Assembly (NCBI GenBank): GCA_028288395.1
Contig: JAQBNV010000338.1
Location: forward strand, 1 to 5,132
Direction: 5' to 3'
Source of the DNA: Adhaeribacter sp.
GTDB lineage: Bacteria; Bacteroidota; Bacteroidia; Cytophagales; Hymenobacteraceae
DNA length: 5,132 nucleotides
Of the stretch, positions 1 to 5,132 are shown piece by piece. The number at the start of each line of letters is the position of its first letter. Position 1 is the first letter of the stretch. The notes beneath the pieces were generated by a model that was not told the origin of the DNA, ran no database searches, and saw only the letters and a list, made by a program, of their open reading frames with translations. Both the position numbers and the translations under genes were made by a program.

Positions 1-67
1 TTTATCTGCCATTATAACTCAAAGAGAAAAGCATTACATCTTTAGCTCTACCAAAAATAATTATAAC

Positions 68-361
68 ATGCTCAATCAATATTTTATTACCGCCCATGAT
101 TTTACTGACCCGGAAGCACTGGATCGCCGGATGGCGGTGCGGGCACTGCACCTGGACGAGATGAAAAAGTTTAAAGAAAGCGGCAACTTCTTATTCGGGG
201 GCGCCATTCTAAGTGCCGAAGGTAAAATGATTGGTTCGTCTTTGTTTATGCAGTTCCAGCACGAAGCAGCGCTGCAGCAATGGTTGGACGCCGAACCCTA
301 CGTAACCGGCAAAGTTTGGGACAAAATTGAAATAAAGCCTTTCCGGGTAGCAGTGATTTAG
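68..361 (+). CDS. YciI-like (YCII-related domain) small protein
   Basis: A 97-residue protein whose whole length fits the YCII-related fold, a small ferredoxin-like alpha/beta domain of usually 90-100 residues. Visible family features are a first strand (QYFITAHDF, residues 4-12), a helix with the conserved histidine (RALHLDEM, His28), a G-G-A turn (44-46) where most members have a G-P type turn, a central G-S pair (56-57) before a strand, and an E-P-Y motif (76-78) matching the usual D-P-Y. It ends with the typical strand and Pro-Phe (residues 87-92). It has no signal peptide, so it should be cytosolic. The biochemical role of stand-alone YciI proteins is mostly unknown; a histidine-based dyad has suggested an enzyme. 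The ATG has no Shine-Dalgarno sequence, which is normal in Bacteroidota. It stands alone, converging on cfa with 15 bases between the stops. Family assignment is fairly secure; function is not. Confidence 0.85.
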   Translation: MLNQYFITAHDFTDPEALDRRMAVRALHLDEMKKFKESGNFLFGGAILSAEGKMIGSSLFMQFQHEAALQQWLDAEPYVTGKVWDKIEIKPFRVAVI

Positions 362-376
362 ATTTTAAGTTGTGGC

Positions 377-1498
377 TCACCTTACTGATTCATAACCGCC
401 CAGCATTCCTTTTTTGGAAAGTACCAATTGCCAAAGCTGATTATTACGGGCCCGGAAAGAACCAGCTGTCGACAGTAAGTAATATTTCCACATCCGGTAA
501 AACCGGTCGCCGTATTCGGGCCGCAATTCGTCCCAGTTCTGATCGAAATTCTGGAACATGGCCATCAGCGTGTAATCGTAATGTGCCCCGAAATTATGGC
601 AGTCTTCCAGTACAAACAGGTTTTCCATGGCGCCGCCCAACTGCCGCATAGAAGGAAGTAAGGAATTCGGAAAAAGATACTTGTTCGTGAATGGGTCGGC
701 AGAGGTACGGGAATAAGCCATGCCCATGGTGTGCAGCAAAAACAGGCCATCATCTTTCAGGCAGCGGGCAGCAGTTTGCATATACGTGCGGTAGTTGCGG
801 TGGCCCACGTGTTCGGCCATGCCCACCGACACCACGTGGTCGAACTTTTCGTTTACATCGCGGTAGTCTTGCAGCCTGATTTCTATTGGCAAGCCCTGGC
901 ACAGCTCCCGGGCCAGTTTTAACTGCTCGTGCGCTACGGTAATGCCTACCACTTCGGCCCCGTAGCGTTCAGCGGCAAACTTAGCGAAACTGCCCCAGCC
1001 ACAACCAATATCTAGTACCCGCTGGCCGGGTTTAAGGTAGATTTTACGACAAATCAGATCCAGTTTATTTTCCTGTGCCTGGTCCAGGTTGTCCGTATCT
1101 TTCCAATAAGCACAACTATAAGTCATGCGCTTGTCCAGCATTAGCCGGTACAGTTTATTACCAATATCGTAGTGCTGTTGGGCATTTCGTGCCGCCTTGC
1201 CTTTGGCTTGATGGTTTAAGGCCTTGGCCAGAAATGCCTCTAGCCAACCTTTCCATCCCAGGCGGGCAATTTTATACAGGTCGGCCCGGAGCGCTCTAGA
1301 AACAAATTCGTCTATCTGCTCACAATCCCACCACCCATCCATGTACGATTCGCCCAGGCCCAGCGTACCCTGACTAAGAACCCGCCTGTAGAATAGATCG
1401 TTGTGTACCTGCAAATCCCATGGATCAGGGCCATTCACTTTTACGCCGGCTTTGGCCAATATAGCTGCTACATCGTGTTGTAAACCTTTCTTTTCCAT
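377..1498 (-). CDS. cfa: Cyclopropane-fatty-acyl-phospholipid synthase
   Basis: A 373-residue protein, close to the 382 residues of E. coli Cfa. The enzyme transfers a methylene group from S-adenosylmethionine to the double bond of unsaturated acyl chains in membrane phospholipids, usually for stress or stationary-phase hardening. Residues 1-100 form the N-terminal lipid-binding domain. The methyltransferase domain starts near QHYDIGN (108-114). The SAM-binding motif I is VLDIGCGWG (161-169). From memory of the E. coli enzyme, its bicarbonate/active-site residues Cys139, Glu239, His266 and Tyr317 align here, at a constant offset of 10, with Cys129 (in YSCAYW), Glu229 (MAEHVG), His256 (LLHTMG) and Tyr307 (GAHYDYT); the Ile268 position is Met258. 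It should be an active peripheral inner-membrane enzyme. The ATG lies at 1496-1498 without a clear Shine-Dalgarno. It is monocistronic in this window, with an AT-rich leader and no convincing promoter. Confidence 0.96.
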   Translation of the reverse strand: MEKKGLQHDVAAILAKAGVKVNGPDPWDLQVHNDLFYRRVLSQGTLGLGESYMDGWWDCEQIDEFVSRALRADLYKIARLGWKGWLEAFLAKALNHQAKGKAARNAQQHYDIGNKLYRLMLDKRMTYSCAYWKDTDNLDQAQENKLDLICRKIYLKPGQRVLDIGCGWGSFAKFAAERYGAEVVGITVAHEQLKLARELCQGLPIEIRLQDYRDVNEKFDHVVSVGMAEHVGHRNYRTYMQTAARCLKDDGLFLLHTMGMAYSRTSADPFTNKYLFPNSLLPSMRQLGGAMENLFVLEDCHNFGAHYDYTLMAMFQNFDQNWDELRPEYGDRFYRMWKYYLLSTAGSFRARNNQLWQLVLSKKGMLGGYESVR

Positions 1499-1850
1499 GG
1501 CAAGTAGTTTTGGATTGATTTTGTGAGATGTATAAAATTATATTTTTTAAGTTAATAGTTATGTTTAATCCTAAATAATTTTTAAATATTTCTGGTTTTA
1601 AATTGTTATCCGAAAAAGCTTAAGTATAAATCAAGTAGCTGCCCCACCCAAGTGTCTATCCGGAATAAATTTAGAGCAGTGGTTTTCCTGATAAAAAGAC
1701 TTACCGGGTTTCTATTTTGGAAATAATAGTAGGTTATAAGAATATAATATTTAAAAAATTGTTGGTAAAGTCATATTAGTTAATATTTTGGGTGTTTTAA
1801 TTTAAAGCAATATGCTGTTAATCAGAAGGTTGTTAATAAATCTGGATTAT

Positions 1851-1879
1851 TACTTAAACAAAAAATTATATTTTAAGTA
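1851..1879. repeat. 8-bp inverted repeat upstream of the small-gene pair
   Basis: TACTTAAA (1851-1858) and TTTAAGTA (1872-1879) are perfect inverted arms around a 13-base AT-rich spacer. The right arm ends 86 bases before the ATG at 1966. The arms contain only two G:C pairs, so a strong RNA hairpin is unlikely. A dyad binding site for a regulator is possible, as is chance in such AT-rich DNA. Confidence 0.35.
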
Positions 1880-1948
1880 TAACAACATGGGGCACGGAAT
1901 TTTAGTGTTGGAATTACGGAAAAATAGCGTTTATAATTCTGTAGCATT

Positions 1949-1957
1949 GAGGGGAAA
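1949..1957 (+). promoter_or_regulatory. Possible Shine-Dalgarno for the 81-residue gene
   Basis: The purine run GAGGGGAAA ends 8 bases before the ATG at 1966; its AGGGG core (1950-1954) ends 11 bases before it. This is a little further than optimal, but it is the clearest ribosome-binding-like sequence in the window, where other starts have none, and it supports the choice of the 1966 start. Confidence 0.4.
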
Positions 1958-1965
1958 GCGGCAAA

Positions 1966-2211
1966 ATGAAGACGAAAGAACATGTATATAATTATTTAAT
2001 TCAGCCTTCCCACTTGTTTTTAAAGCAAGTAATTAAGGTGGTAGAAACCAAAAGCTATATTGTGGTTTTGGATCTGCGGAAAACTAAAAACCTGTTTATT
2101 CCGGATAAAGTAATCCGCGATTTTGAATATTATCTAAAGGTAATCAAAAGCCAGGCTTGCAAAACAAATGAATACGAGGGAGTAAATTATTTAATTTTAC
2201 CTAAAAAGTAA
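1966..2211 (+). CDS. Hypothetical protein, 81 aa (possibly LytTR-like)
   Basis: I do not recognise this gene with confidence. It encodes a lysine-rich, mostly polar 81-residue protein with no signal peptide or membrane span. Its centre, residues 20-55, reads as strand-strand-helix: VIKVVETKSYIVVLDL, a K-T-K-N turn, LFIPDK, then a helix VIRDFEYYL. This order resembles the core of LytTR DNA-binding domains, which in Bacteroidota often have an acidic-aromatic strand pair (E..xY...L) followed by a helix with F-E..L. The typical histidine-arginine-serine segment after the helix is not visible, so the match is weak and the protein could be a truncated or diverged relative, or unrelated. The start follows a purine-rich stretch. 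A second unknown gene follows after 40 bases on the same strand, so the two could be co-transcribed. Base composition is more AT-rich than cfa or the BNR gene. Coding reality is likely but not certain. Confidence 0.6.
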   Translation: MKTKEHVYNYLIQPSHLFLKQVIKVVETKSYIVVLDLRKTKNLFIPDKVIRDFEYYLKVIKSQACKTNEYEGVNYLILPKK

Positions 2212-2236
2212 TCAGTTTGCGGTTTGTCATAGTCGT

Positions 2237-2258
2237 GTATGTATCTAAAGTATGTATC
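2237..2258 (+). repeat. 9-bp direct repeat over the 2252 start codon
   Basis: GTATGTATC occurs at 2237-2245 and again at 2250-2258, a 13-base period. The second copy contains the start codon of the 104-residue gene. The ATG in the first copy is in a different frame and opens only a short reading frame. It looks like a small local duplication. Confidence 0.6.
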
Positions 2259-2566
2259 CAAAGAAAGTAGAAACCATTGCCAAGTATATTCACATAGCAG
2301 GAAAACTGCAAAGAACTATTATAGTTAATCAGGAAAAGTTTCCGGAGTTGCAGCACCTACAGGATAAGATAATAAGTATTCCGATTGATAAAACCCAGGT
2401 CAACCCCTTCTTTCATCATTTAACCCAGATTTGCCAATTACTGAAGGAAAATAGTAACACCTATATTGTCCGGCACCTCCATTATAATTTTACCAAAGAT
2501 GTAGAATCCCTGGCGGAAGGGCGGGAATTAATGGATTCGAATTATTACCTGAATTATATCGATTAA
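2252..2566 (+). CDS. Hypothetical protein, 104 aa
   Basis: I do not recognise this family. The 104-residue product is soluble by inspection, without signal peptide, membrane span or cysteine cluster (a single Cys, in QICQLL). It shows probable strands near residues 22-27 (TIIVNQ) and 40-45 (IISIPI), a helix (NPFFHHLTQICQLLKEN, 51-67) and a late strand (TYIVRHLHYNF), ending in the aromatic tail NYYLNYID. The mix of codons (CCG, CAG, CTG and CGG beside AT-rich ones) and the uninterrupted frame favour a real gene. It lies 40 bases downstream of the 81-residue gene on the same strand and converges with the EEP gene 75 bases away. It has no Shine-Dalgarno, and its ATG lies in the second copy of a 9-base direct repeat. 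There is a faint resemblance to its neighbour (helix, then an S/T-Y-I-V strand), too weak to call paralogy. Confidence 0.62.
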   Translation: MYPKKVETIAKYIHIAGKLQRTIIVNQEKFPELQHLQDKIISIPIDKTQVNPFFHHLTQICQLLKENSNTYIVRHLHYNFTKDVESLAEGRELMDSNYYLNYID

Positions 2567-2604
2567 GCGCAAATTTTCCGTTCAGCCTAACCAATTCTTA
2601 AAAA

Positions 2605-2627
2605 AATAACAAAGGCACTTTCTTATT
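2605..2627 (-). terminator. Weak AT-rich hairpin between convergent genes
   Basis: AATAACAAAG (2605-2614) and CTTTCTTATT (2618-2627) form inverted arms with one mismatch and a 3-base loop. Read on the minus strand the hairpin is followed by TTATTTTTTT, so it could end the transcript of the EEP gene, whose stop lies 15 bases upstream. The stem has few G:C pairs, so it would be a weak intrinsic terminator. The octamer CAATTCTT also occurs on either side, at 2592-2599 and 2633-2640. Confidence 0.4.
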
Positions 2628-2641
2628 CAAATCAATTCTTT

Positions 2642-3793
2642 CTAAGGCAATATTTCCATTTTGCAGGTAATTGGGAAGTGATCCGATAAGTTTTGCCTTA
2701 TCGTCCGGAAATTTGCGCTTTTAATACGGGGGGAATGTAAAATATAATCGATACGGAGCAAAGGAATTAAACCATTGTATGTGTTGCCCAGGCCGGTGCC
2801 GCTTTCCACAAAGGCATCTTTTAAATTACTGCTGATTTTATTGTAAGTATAGGAAGAGGGCGGGTCGTTGAAATCGCCGCAAACAATTACGGGGTAGGGC
2901 GAATTTTCGATGTGGTTGGCTACGGCGTCTACCTGCTTGGAGCGTTTTACCGAAGCGGTTTTAATTTTATTTAAAATATTTTTCGAAGCCAGCAGCTTGT
3001 CGTTTTGCTCTTCGGGCTTTTCTAAAAACTCGTAATCTTCTTTCCGGAACCGGTTCGATTGAAAATGAATATTATAGACCCGGATGGTGTCCTGGTTTAT
3101 TTTTATATCGGAAAAAATACAAATATTATTCGTGATTTCATTAAACAGAATATTGCCTTTCCGGATAATAGGGAAGGTGCTAAAGGTGGCAATTCCCCAG
3201 TGGTCGGTGCCCCATTTGGTAGCCGTGTAAGCCACGTGTACGTAAGGCGATTGCTGTAAGGCTTTCAGGCTGTCGAGGCTATTAAACCCGGAACGGCTGG
3301 TAGAGGTATAAAATTCCTGAATGCTTAAAATCTGGGGGGCCTCCTGCTTAATCAAATTAAAGATCCGGCTCCGGGTATCAATCCGATCGGTCCAGCCATA
3401 CACATCGAACAGGCGGGTGTTAAAGCTCAGAAATTTAAACGTATTGGCTTCTTGCAGGGGTGGCGGCTGCGACCAGGTAAATTGAAAGTGATTGCGCAGC
3501 ACCGGGTAACCGGCCAGGATTACGGCCAGCGAAATAAGAATGGCCCGATCCAGCAGCAGCAGCCAGTACAGAATAAATATCAGGTTAACGACCAGAATAT
3601 ACGGGTAAGCAATGCCAATCAGGGCAATTATCCAGGCAAAGGCCGGATTGATATAAGAGGCCAGCACCGAGACCAGTAGTAACAGGGCCGCCAGCCAGTT
3701 TAGCAGCACGATAAATTTATAAAGCCAGGTTTTCTTCGATACCCGAATCGATAGCTTGCCCAACTGCTTTTTACCTGGATAAATTAATTGCAC
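2642..3793 (-). CDS. Membrane-anchored EEP-family (endonuclease/exonuclease/phosphatase) protein
   Basis: A 383-residue protein. A basic N-terminus (K8, K9, K13, R17, K20, K21) precedes three predicted membrane spans near 27-47, 51-80 and 83-99. With the basic end inside, three spans place the C-terminal domain in the periplasm. Residues 118-380 form an EEP domain, the metal-dependent fold shared by DNase I, exonuclease III, sphingomyelinases and inositol phosphatases. Its key residues are all visible: Asn125 (SFNTR), Glu160 (SIQE), His243 (NIHFQS), Asp307/Asn309 (GDFND), Asp349 (RIDYI) and Asp371/His372 (SDHFP). Catalytic competence is therefore likely, but the substrate cannot be read from the sequence. 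This layout is common in Bacteroidota. No in-frame ATG lies near the N-terminus; the start used is GTG (3791-3793), with the frame open further upstream, so the exact start is uncertain. No Shine-Dalgarno is seen. It appears monocistronic. Confidence 0.93.
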   Translation of the reverse strand: MQLIYPGKKQLGKLSIRVSKKTWLYKFIVLLNWLAALLLLVSVLASYINPAFAWIIALIGIAYPYILVVNLIFILYWLLLLDRAILISLAVILAGYPVLRNHFQFTWSQPPPLQEANTFKFLSFNTRLFDVYGWTDRIDTRSRIFNLIKQEAPQILSIQEFYTSTSRSGFNSLDSLKALQQSPYVHVAYTATKWGTDHWGIATFSTFPIIRKGNILFNEITNNICIFSDIKINQDTIRVYNIHFQSNRFRKEDYEFLEKPEEQNDKLLASKNILNKIKTASVKRSKQVDAVANHIENSPYPVIVCGDFNDPPSSYTYNKISSNLKDAFVESGTGLGNTYNGLIPLLRIDYILHSPRIKSANFRTIRQNLSDHFPITCKMEILP

Positions 3794-3922
3794 GGGTTGC
3801 GGATAAAAAACGAAATAATCTATTATAATTAAATACGGGTAAAAGGCAAACGTGAAAAATGTAAATATAACACATAGTTTGCTTCAAAAAATTTCGCCTG
3901 GCTTTTTAGGCAGCGGTTTGAT

Positions 3923-3940
3923 CCGGCGCTTTAAGCCCGG
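3923..3940. repeat. GC-rich imperfect dyad
   Basis: CCGG, a bulged C, then GC, a TTTAA loop, GC and CCGG give a six-pair stem with one bulge. No T-run follows on either strand, so it is not a standard terminator. It ends 17 bases before the possible -7 element. Confidence 0.35.
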
Positions 3941-3957
3941 CACCAACCAATATTTAC

Positions 3958-3965
3958 TAGCTTTG
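3958..3965 (+). promoter_or_regulatory. Possible -7 promoter element (TAnnTTTG)
   Basis: TAGCTTTG matches all fixed bases of the Bacteroidota -7 consensus TAnnTTTG and points toward the BNR_4 gene. No TTTG or TTG lies 19-21 bases upstream, where the -33 element should be; the nearest TTTG (3917-3920) is 37 bases away. It would imply an untranslated leader of over 200 bases. One chance match in the intergenic DNA of this window is expected, so this is tentative. Confidence 0.22.
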
Positions 3966-4046
3966 TAGAATATTAGTACCCTGCCAAATATTGCCGATTA
4001 CCGGAAGAAAAGATAATAAACGCTATTTTAACCGGGCGCAAACCAG

Positions 4047-4073
4047 TAAATATTAAATTTTTAGTAATATTTA
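4047..4073. repeat. 9-bp perfect inverted repeat upstream of the BNR_4 gene
   Basis: TAAATATTA (4047-4055) and TAATATTTA (4065-4073) are perfect inverted arms around a 9-base spacer. The arms contain only A and T, so a stable RNA stem is unlikely; a protein-binding dyad is more plausible. The left arm overlaps one of the AATATTTACT-type motif copies. Confidence 0.4.
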
Positions 4074-4130
4074 TAAGGTGCGGCAAGCGAAGCAAATGGC
4101 CTGGAACCGGCATATTGATTTATTTTTTTA

Positions 4131-4147
4131 TATTACTGGTTGTAATA
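4131..4147 (+). repeat. Small hairpin 40 bases before the BNR_4 start
   Basis: TATTAC (4131-4136) and GTAATA (4142-4147) form six pairs around the loop TGGTT. The segment TTACTGGTT within it (4133-4141) is also the exact inverse of AACCAGTAA at 4041-4049, so two alternative pairings exist in a transcript crossing this leader. Confidence 0.35.
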
Positions 4148-4186
4148 CGTTGTTATTTTTAGAGATATTTTGAGCCCCACCTGCTG

Positions 4187-5132
4187 ATGCATAGCTTCTC
4201 ATGGTTTCGATTGCTGGTTTTCGTTATGATTTTCTTGGGGGCGGCGGGCATTACCGCTTACGAAACAAAAAATAATGAAACCACCGTAGGCTTGGGCTGG
4301 GCGCAAAACGCGGTAAATGCCGCCGTTTTCCGAAAAAATTCAATAGTCAGTCAGGCGGGCCAGCAGTATACTTCTTATTACGATTCGGCCGGATATGTGG
4401 TGCTGGCCCGCCGAGCTTTGGGAGCTAAAAAATGGGAAGTAAAAAGAACGCCCTACCGGGGCAACGTAAAAGATGCCCATAATGCCATTAGTATAATGGC
4501 CGACGGCGATGGTTACCTGCATATTTCCTGGGACCACCACAACAACCAGCTTAGGTACAGCCGCAGCGTAGCACCCGGTTCGTTGGAACTAACGCCCAAA
4601 ATGGCCATGACCGGCCAGGATGAAGATAGGGTTACGTACCCCGAGTTTCACCGGCTACCCGGCGGCGACCTGCTATTTATTTACCGGGACGGCGGTTCGG
4701 GTAATGGCAACCTGGTGCTGAACCGTTACAACCGCCAGGAAAAGAAATGGACGCGCCTGCACGATGTGCTCATCGACGGGGAAGGGCAGCGCAATGCTTA
4801 CTGGCAGGCTTATGTGGATCAAAAAGGTACTATCCATGTTTCGTGGGTGTGGCGCGAAAGCCCCGATGTGGCTTCTAACCACGACCTGGGTTACGCCCGC
4901 TCTCCAGACGGCGGCAAATCCTGGCAAAAATCTACCGGCGAAAATTACGTACTGCCCATTAAAGAGGCTACCGCCGAATACGCTGTGAAAATACCCGTCA
5001 AAAGTGAGCTCATTAACTCTACTTCGATGTACGCCGATGCCCGGGGCCGCCCCTATATTGCTACCTATTTTCGCCCCGCCGGTTCGCTGGTGCCGCAATA
5101 CCACCTCGTTTACCACGATGGCGCTACCTGGC
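4187..5132 (+). CDS. Secreted BNR_4 beta-propeller protein, partial (3' end outside window)
   Basis: An open frame of 315 codons running off the window, without a stop. It starts at the first ATG after an in-frame TAG (4160-4162). Residues 1-24 are a Sec-type signal peptide (hydrophobic [14 protein letters not shown], likely cut after ITA), so the protein is exported. The mature part matches the BNR repeat-containing family (Pfam BNR_4): NAVNAAVFR (41-49), VVLARRALG (71-79), DAHN (96-99), [11 protein letters not shown] (108-118), TYPEF (150-154), IYRDG (165-169), RNAYWQ (202-207), [10 protein letters not shown] (216-225) and a perfect Asp-box SPDGGKSW (239-246). Repeated G-x-(I/L)-H-x-S-W strands mark propeller blades. 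Related propellers include ulvan and rhamnose-glucuronate lyases; His98, His117/118, Tyr151 and Arg167 are candidates for the His/Tyr/Arg catalytic set of such lyases. Sialidase activity is less likely because the sialidase arginine triad and FRIP motif are not seen. Family members are around 450 residues, so about a third is missing. Confidence 0.87.
   Translation, partial: MHSFSWFRLLVFVMIFLGAAGITAYETKNNETTVGLGWAQNAVNAAVFRKNSIVSQAGQQYTSYYDSAGYVVLARRALGAKKWEVKRTPYRGNVKDAHNAISIMADGDGYLHISWDHHNNQLRYSRSVAPGSLELTPKMAMTGQDEDRVTYPEFHRLPGGDLLFIYRDGGSGNGNLVLNRYNRQEKKWTRLHDVLIDGEGQRNAYWQAYVDQKGTIHVSWVWRESPDVASNHDLGYARSPDGGKSWQKSTGENYVLPIKEATAEYAVKIPVKSELINSTSMYADARGRPYIATYFRPAGSLVPQYHLVYHDGATW

Larger units (their letters stand above)
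1499..1965. other. AT-rich intergenic region, divergent leaders
   Basis: A 467-base gap between the divergent starts of cfa and the 81-residue gene, strikingly rich in A+T. I see no credible ORF, tRNA or known riboswitch. It must hold the control regions of both flanking genes. It contains an inverted repeat (1851-1879), a direct repeat TGTTAAT (1815-1821 and 1831-1837), and a single match to the Bacteroidota -7 consensus TAnnTTTG at 1505-1512 on the plus strand, which lacks a properly spaced -33 element and is expected about once by chance in DNA of this composition. A small RNA or an unrecognised leader element is possible but nothing directly shows one. Confidence 0.6.
3794..4186. other. 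Intergenic region with repeated motifs, divergent leaders
   Basis: A 393-base gap between the divergent EEP and BNR_4 genes. No ORF, tRNA or known riboswitch is recognised. It carries a GC-rich dyad (3923-3940), one consensus-like -7 hexamer (3958-3965), an AT-rich inverted repeat (4047-4073), a small hairpin (4131-4147), and several related copies of an AATATTTACTGG-like motif. It probably controls the BNR_4 gene and perhaps the EEP gene. Confidence 0.6.

Noticed and set aside
370..651. 93-residue plus-strand frame antisense to cfa
   Set aside because: It lies entirely over the end of a well-supported cfa on the other strand, and its product has no recognisable features.
1505..1512. TAGTTTTG, a full match to TAnnTTTG on the plus strand
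   Set aside because: It sits just outside the cfa start, points away from it, lacks a spaced -33 element and lies over 450 bases from the next gene; a chance match is expected.
1781..1790. TAATATTTTG with TTG about 18 bases upstream, as a promoter
   Set aside because: The TA is not at the right distance from TTTG, so the -7 consensus fails at its key bases.
1966..2566. Toxin-antitoxin reading of the small gene pair
   Set aside because: Sizes and spacing would fit, but no RelE, HicA/B, Xre, AbrB or similar motif is visible, and the genes do not overlap.
3059..3259. 66-residue plus-strand frame inside the EEP gene
   Set aside because: It overlaps the catalytic domain of the opposite-strand gene and resembles no family.
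3896..3911. GCCT...AGGC as a terminator stem
   Set aside because: Only four pairs, and the T-run is in the loop rather than after the stem.
4340..4540. 66-residue minus-strand frame
   Set aside because: Antisense shadow of the BNR_4 gene, covering the conserved DAHN and SWDHH blocks.
4673..5116. 147-residue minus-strand frame
   Set aside because: It is antisense to the BNR_4 gene, whose conserved motifs run through the same bases; long antisense frames are common in codon-biased genes.

Overview
The window looks like ordinary chromosomal DNA from a Bacteroidota bacterium, most likely of the Cytophagales/Hymenobacteraceae type (Adhaeribacter- or Hymenobacter-like). This rests on gene types (a membrane-anchored endonuclease/exonuclease/phosphatase protein and a BNR_4 propeller protein of a form common in Bacteroidota), on starts mostly lacking a Shine-Dalgarno sequence, and on moderate-GC genes separated by very AT-rich gaps. 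The genus is inference only.

Layout, left to right. A small YciI-like protein gene (68-361, +) converges, with a 15-base gap, on cfa (377-1498, -), which encodes cyclopropane-fatty-acyl-phospholipid synthase with its recognisable catalytic residues present. An AT-rich non-coding stretch follows (1499-1965). Next come two short same-strand genes of unknown function (1966-2211 and 2252-2566, +), 40 bases apart and richer in A+T than their neighbours. They converge on a 383-residue protein (2642-3793, -) with three predicted N-terminal membrane spans and an EEP-fold catalytic domain. A weak AT-rich hairpin lies between those convergent stops. A 393-base gap (3794-4186) with several related short motifs and inverted repeats leads into a secreted BNR_4 beta-propeller gene (4187 onward, +), cut off by the window edge after 315 codons.

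The genes do not form one obvious pathway. cfa modifies membrane lipids, the EEP protein probably works at the outer face of the inner membrane, and the BNR_4 protein is probably a periplasmic or outer-surface polysaccharide-active enzyme. The least explained parts are the two small unknown genes with their long leader region and the repeat-rich leader of the BNR_4 gene. I found no CRISPR array, tRNA, rRNA, transposase or phage gene, and no strong evidence for a new multi-gene system.
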